Shown: one piece after another, positions 59,713-62,164 of the stretch
How positions within the stretch are numbered: position 1 is the stretch's first letter
Layout of the letters: each line of letters opens with the position of its first letter
From: JAJFFW01 sp038531315
Lineage (GTDB): Bacteria > Pseudomonadota > Alphaproteobacteria > Caulobacterales > Parvularculaceae
Assembly (NCBI GenBank): GCA_038531315.1
Contig: JBCBBT010000012.1
Span: forward strand, 1 to 62,164
Direction of reading: 5' to 3'
Length of the DNA stretch: 62,164 nt
The notes under the pieces: generated by a model
Database searches by the model: none
Told to the model about the DNA's origin: nothing
What the model saw: the letters and a program-made list of their open reading frames with translations, nothing else
Position numbers and translations under genes: made by a program

Positions 59713-60068
59713 CGCGCCTCCCGGCGATTTGGCTGGGCGGGTGTGAGCGTGAGCCGCGCCATTACGCTCATATCGCCGCTGATCGTGAGCCTGCCGGAAA
59801 CATAAGCGCTTTCGAGGGCGCGCTCGGTTTCGAGAATGCGCACCAGCGTATCGGCCTTGCCATGCCAGATGCAATCGCCGTCGCGCGCCTTTTCTTTGTC
59901 GATAAGCGTCATTGCGGGCGGGGCGCTGCGCCCATCAATGCGCAGCGCCTGCGGCGGGTCTTCATCGCCGCGCCCACTGTGTTCAACAACGATAATCAGC
60001 ACCGCGCCGAAAGGGGCGGTTAGCGCGGTCAGCGCCGCAGCTTTCACGCGGTCAATATCGGCTGTCAT
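59709..60068 (-). CDS. Hypothetical small protein, possibly SCP2-like
   Basis: 119 residues. The sequence (VKAAALTALTAPFGAVLIIV, then ADTLVRILETERALESAYVS and RLTISGDMSVMARLTL) has the pattern of sterol-carrier/lipid-transfer SCP2-like modules: a charged helix that ends in GRLTISGDMSVMARL, as in SCP2 proteins. Family assignment is tentative. It is coupled with the lysophospholipase-like gene through CTGA, which fits a lipid-binding role. Confidence 0.65.
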   Translation of the reverse strand: MTADIDRVKAAALTALTAPFGAVLIIVVEHSGRGDEDPPQALRIDGRSAPPAMTLIDKEKARDGDCIWHGKADTLVRILETERALESAYVSGRLTISGDMSVMARLTLTPAQPNRREAR

Positions 60069-60083
60069 TGGATGCGGTGCGCC

Positions 60084-60968
60084 CTAGCCGGCCTCGCTGG
60101 CGGCATTCGTCGGTTTACGGAATTTCAGCGTCATGCGATCGCTTTCGCCAATCGCATCATATTTCGCCCGGTCGAAATCAGGGGCCGGCGGCGCGCCGCG
60201 GGCTGCCGACGACCGTCTCACAGGCGGCAAAGTCCAGACGCCGAAGGGGTGATCTTTGGTGTCGGCTGCGTTGGCGTTCACTTCAGAGCGCGCCTCCAGT
60301 TCAAAGCCTGCGGCGAGCGCAAGCGCGATCACCGCGTCTTCGGTCATATAGCCCGTCTGAATTGGCGTCTGCGGATCGTCCGCGCGATGTTCAACAACGC
60401 CAAGAATGCCGCCCGGCTTCAGCGCGGTGTAGAATTTTTCAAAAAATGTCGGGGCCGCGCCGCCGCCCATCCAGTTGTGCACATTCCGGAAAGTCAACAC
60501 GACATCCGCCGCGCCGTCGGGTGCAATGGCGCCGTCGCCGCCCAGAACGCTCGACCGAACATCGCCGTAAAGCGCGCGGTCGCCAAATTTTTCTTCAAAC
60601 GCCGCAACCGCCGCCGCCGCTCTCTCGCTGCGCGCAGGGTCAAAACTGGCGGCGTAATAGACCCCGTCGCCCTTCGCCAGATAGGGCGCAATAACGTTCG
60701 TGTACCATCCGCCGCCGGGCCAGATTTCAACAACGGTCATATCGGGCTCAACACCGAAAAACTGGAGGGTCGCCTTGGGGTTTCGAAAGCCGTCGCGCGC
60801 TTTTTCCTCATCGGAGCGGTGATCGCCGGCAATCGCCTGATCGAGAAAATCCTCGGCGGTGGGTGCGGCCGGCTGCGGTGTTTCGCTGACCGCCTCGTTG
60901 GTTTGTGCGCCGCAGGCTGAAAGCGCCAATACCGATGCAAGAACCAGAAAAATCGCATTGGATCTCAT
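60084..60968 (-). CDS. Exported lipoprotein with an AdoMet methyltransferase-like domain (COG4798 type)
   Basis: 294 residues from the ATG at 60968 with AAGGGGA upstream. A lipoprotein signal ends LALSAC (Cys19). The mature part is Rossmann-like: MTVVEIWPGGGWYTNVIAPY is motif I, and TFRNVHNWMGGGAAPTFFEK plus ALKPGGILGVVEHRADDPQT follow the class I methyltransferase pattern. These 'predicted methyltransferase' proteins are commonly exported, though no AdoMet is known in the periplasm, so the true activity is uncertain. Confidence 0.85.
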   Translation of the reverse strand: MRSNAIFLVLASVLALSACGAQTNEAVSETPQPAAPTAEDFLDQAIAGDHRSDEEKARDGFRNPKATLQFFGVEPDMTVVEIWPGGGWYTNVIAPYLAKGDGVYYAASFDPARSERAAAAVAAFEEKFGDRALYGDVRSSVLGGDGAIAPDGAADVVLTFRNVHNWMGGGAAPTFFEKFYTALKPGGILGVVEHRADDPQTPIQTGYMTEDAVIALALAAGFELEARSEVNANAADTKDHPFGVWTLPPVRRSSAARGAPPAPDFDRAKYDAIGESDRMTLKFRKPTNAASEAG

Positions 60969-61081
60969 TTTTATCCCCTTATTCGCCGCGCCAGGAGGGC
61001 GCTTTCGGCGTGAGGCATAGCATAGCTTGTGCAAGCGCTGACAAGTGATGATCTCAGCGGCGGATTAGGCGCGGCCGTGCT

Positions 61082-61109
61082 CTTGAACGGCCGCCGACCG
61101 GTCCCATAT
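61082..61109 (+). promoter_or_regulatory. Sigma32-type heat-shock promoter
   Basis: CTTGAAC (61082-61088) and CCCATAT (61103-61109) are separated by 14 bases. They match the RpoH consensus (CTTGAA-N11-16-CCCATnT). It lies about 100 bases before the Hsp20 gene, which is a typical RpoH target. Confidence 0.7.
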
Positions 61110-61184
61110 CTTTTCCGTCGGAGGCCAACTGGCTCCGGCCGCAGCCGAGCCGGCTCATTGAGTGGTAAACGGCGGCGCATCACC

Positions 61185-61204
61185 CCTTGCTTCACGAAGA
61201 AGGA
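61185..61204 (+). promoter_or_regulatory. ROSE-like RNA thermometer hairpin over the Hsp20 ribosome binding site
   Basis: CCTT-G-CTT (61185-61192) pairs with AAGAAGG (61197-61203) around a CACG loop. The single unpaired G at 61189 faces the Shine-Dalgarno AAGGA (61200-61204). The TTGCT-type strand with a bulged G is the core of alphaproteobacterial ROSE thermometers, which melt on heating to free the site. A second hairpin (61132-61154) lies upstream in the same leader, also as in ROSE. Confidence 0.6.
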
Positions 61205-61212
61205 CTGACCTT

Positions 61213-61674
61213 ATGCGTACTTACGACTTGACCCCCCTTTACAGAAATTCCGTCGGTTTTGACCGGTTGTTCGACCTTTTGGACAGCGCCGGAAAAGTCG
61301 ATGCGAGCGGTTATCCGCCTTACAATATCGAGCGCGTCGATGAAGACGATTACCGCATCACGCTGGCCGTCGCCGGCTTTGGCGAGGATGATCTCGATAT
61401 CACGGTCCATGAGAACACGTTGACCATCGCCGGCAAGCGCCCTGAAGGCGACGATGCGCGCACCTATCTGCATCAGGGGATCGCCGGGCGCTCCTTTGAG
61501 CGCCGCTTTCAGCTCGCCGATCACGTGCGTATCGACGGCGCATCGCTCGTTAATGGGCTGTTGAATGTCGATCTGCGCCGCGAGGTGCCTGAGGCCAAGA
61601 AACCGCGCAAGATCGCCATTAACGGCGCTGAGGCGGCGAATGTGAAGGTCCTAAACGACAAGAACGTCGCCTAA
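61213..61674 (+). CDS. Small heat-shock protein Hsp20 (IbpA-like)
   Basis: 153 residues from the ATG at 61213; the frame is open 17 codons upstream but AAGGAC and the thermometer hairpin fix the start. It is an ATP-independent holdase. MRTYDLTPLYRNSVGFDRLF is the N-terminal arm typical of IbpA, and the alpha-crystallin domain holds DYRITLAVAGFGEDDLDITV and GIAGRSFERRFQLADHVRID. The C-terminal IXI-like anchor is the IAI in PRKIAINGAE. Controlled by a heat-shock promoter and probably a thermometer. Confidence 0.94.
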   Translation: MRTYDLTPLYRNSVGFDRLFDLLDSAGKVDASGYPPYNIERVDEDDYRITLAVAGFGEDDLDITVHENTLTIAGKRPEGDDARTYLHQGIAGRSFERRFQLADHVRIDGASLVNGLLNVDLRREVPEAKKPRKIAINGAEAANVKVLNDKNVA

Positions 61675-61705
61675 CCGGTCTTCCTCCCGCTAACACACAA
61701 CTCCA

Positions 61706-61750
61706 GGGCGTTCGCCTGTCCGGCTGGTCCGGCATGGCGACGCCTTTTTT
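61706..61750 (+). terminator. Rho-independent terminator after the Hsp20 gene
   Basis: GGGCGT-T-CGCC (61706-61715) pairs, with one bulge, with GGCGACGCC (61736-61744). Inner TCCGG/CCGG pairs add to it. Six T follow (61745-61750). It lies 32 bases after the stop. Confidence 0.75.
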
Positions 61751-61851
61751 GTCGTTTGCTGTTCTTGACCCCTAAAGAGCCGGCCCCTTTCGTTTAGGGT
61801 GCGCCCCTGCTAGGCTTCGTGCTGTTTGCGTTTGAGGGAGGCAGCCCAAAG

Positions 61852-62121
61852 ATGGGCGAGAAAACTGGGGACAGAAAACCGCGTTTGGGAATTGTTTTGG
61901 CGTTATCCGCTCTGGTCGGCGTCAGCGCGTGTGAGACAGCGCGCCAGCCGGATGAGCCGACGATCTCCATTCCTTACGATCCGTATAATTTCGATCCCGA
62001 CGAACTCTTCGATCAGGCGAACACTTACTGCGCCGCCTATGGCCGCAAAGCGCGGTATGTCGATGAAACCATTGACCCGACGTCGGTGCGCTGGCGCTAT
62101 CGCCACTTTGCTTGCGAATAA
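61852..62121 (+). CDS. Small lipoprotein of unknown function
   Basis: 89 residues from the ATG at 61852, the first with GGGAGG upstream. A lipoprotein signal ends VGVSAC (Cys27). The mature domain (PTISIPYDPYNFDPDELFDQ, then ANTYCAAYGRKARYVDE and RWRYRHFACE) has two further cysteines that may pair. I recognise no family. It is tandem to the Hsp20 gene but separated by a terminator. Confidence 0.75.
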   Translation: MGEKTGDRKPRLGIVLALSALVGVSACETARQPDEPTISIPYDPYNFDPDELFDQANTYCAAYGRKARYVDETIDPTSVRWRYRHFACE

Positions 62122-62164
62122 CTGACTGCCAGTGAAGAACTGGTTGCTTGTGAATCACTGGCGG

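Noticed and set aside
1..62164. Mobile elements, prophage, CRISPR arrays, restriction-modification or toxin-antitoxin systems
   Set aside because: No transposase, integrase, spaced direct repeats, methylase-nuclease pair or toxin-antitoxin pair was recognised; DUF2513 alone is not enough to call a mobile element.

Overview
The window is alphaproteobacterial chromosome. It is GC-rich, densely packed and coded on both strands, with many ATGA-type stop/start overlaps. GcrA, CpdR, a Caulobacter-style cpa/tad pilus locus, an SdhAF4-like protein and a PhoR-PhoU-PhoB block argue for the Caulobacterales/Parvularculales/Rhodobacterales part of the class. The family cannot be fixed from sequence alone. 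I see no insertion sequence, phage block or CRISPR array. The one RNA gene I can support is a tRNA-Val(GAC).

Layout. 1-1.7 kb: the end of a fold-type IV PLP enzyme and a degenerate adenylating enzyme. 1.7-12.4 kb: a pilus block with a secretin-N-like exported protein, a Crp-type regulator, the Flp pilin with its own terminator, then cpaA, cpaB, cpaC, cpaD, cpaE, cpaF, tadB and tadC. TadD and the TadE/F/G minor pilins are not here. 12.4-17.6 kb: LD-carboxypeptidase and a Mur ligase of Mpl type back to back (cell-wall recycling), a MotA/MotB stator pair and HtpX. 17.7-29.6 kb: housekeeping genes, including an SNase-like protein, HemH with an HDAC-like hydrolase, an acyl-ACP synthetase, PyrF, Nth and an MFS exporter. 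29.8-32.8 kb: a NatAB-like ABC exporter and a MarR protein. 33-35.5 kb: ffh, a DUF2513 gene and rpsP. 35.5-42 kb: BCCT and Nramp-like transporters, a PQQ-type sugar dehydrogenase and a DUF885 protein. 42-49 kb: PhoR, PhoU, PhoB, GcrA, an ABC-2 permease, Hsp33 and PPK2. 48.8-62 kb: surface glycosylation, a sorted PEP-CTERM-type protein, YidD, the tRNA, CpdR, N-formylglutamate amidohydrolase, a GT4 glycosyltransferase, a PraR-like XRE regulator, HisN-like phosphatase, a lysophospholipase-like hydrolase, an exported methyltransferase-like lipoprotein and a small heat-shock protein.

Most notable observations. (1) ffh, normally essential and one polypeptide, is split between its NG and M domains by a frame change at a short A run. 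(2) A VPLPA-CTERM surface protein is intact except for one in-frame amber codon. (3) The first membrane helix of the BCCT transporter is encoded but has no start codon in its frame. (4) The Hsp20 gene has a sigma32-like promoter and a ROSE-like hairpin that hides its ribosome binding site. (5) A lysophospholipase-like gene appears to start at CTG in a CTGA overlap with the preceding stop. (6) A 25-bp palindrome lies upstream of the pilin gene and a half copy upstream of the prepilin peptidase gene. (7) The secretin CpaC carries an unusual acidic, EF-hand-like insertion. Items 1-3 could be assembly errors, and the raw reads must be checked before any biology is built on them.
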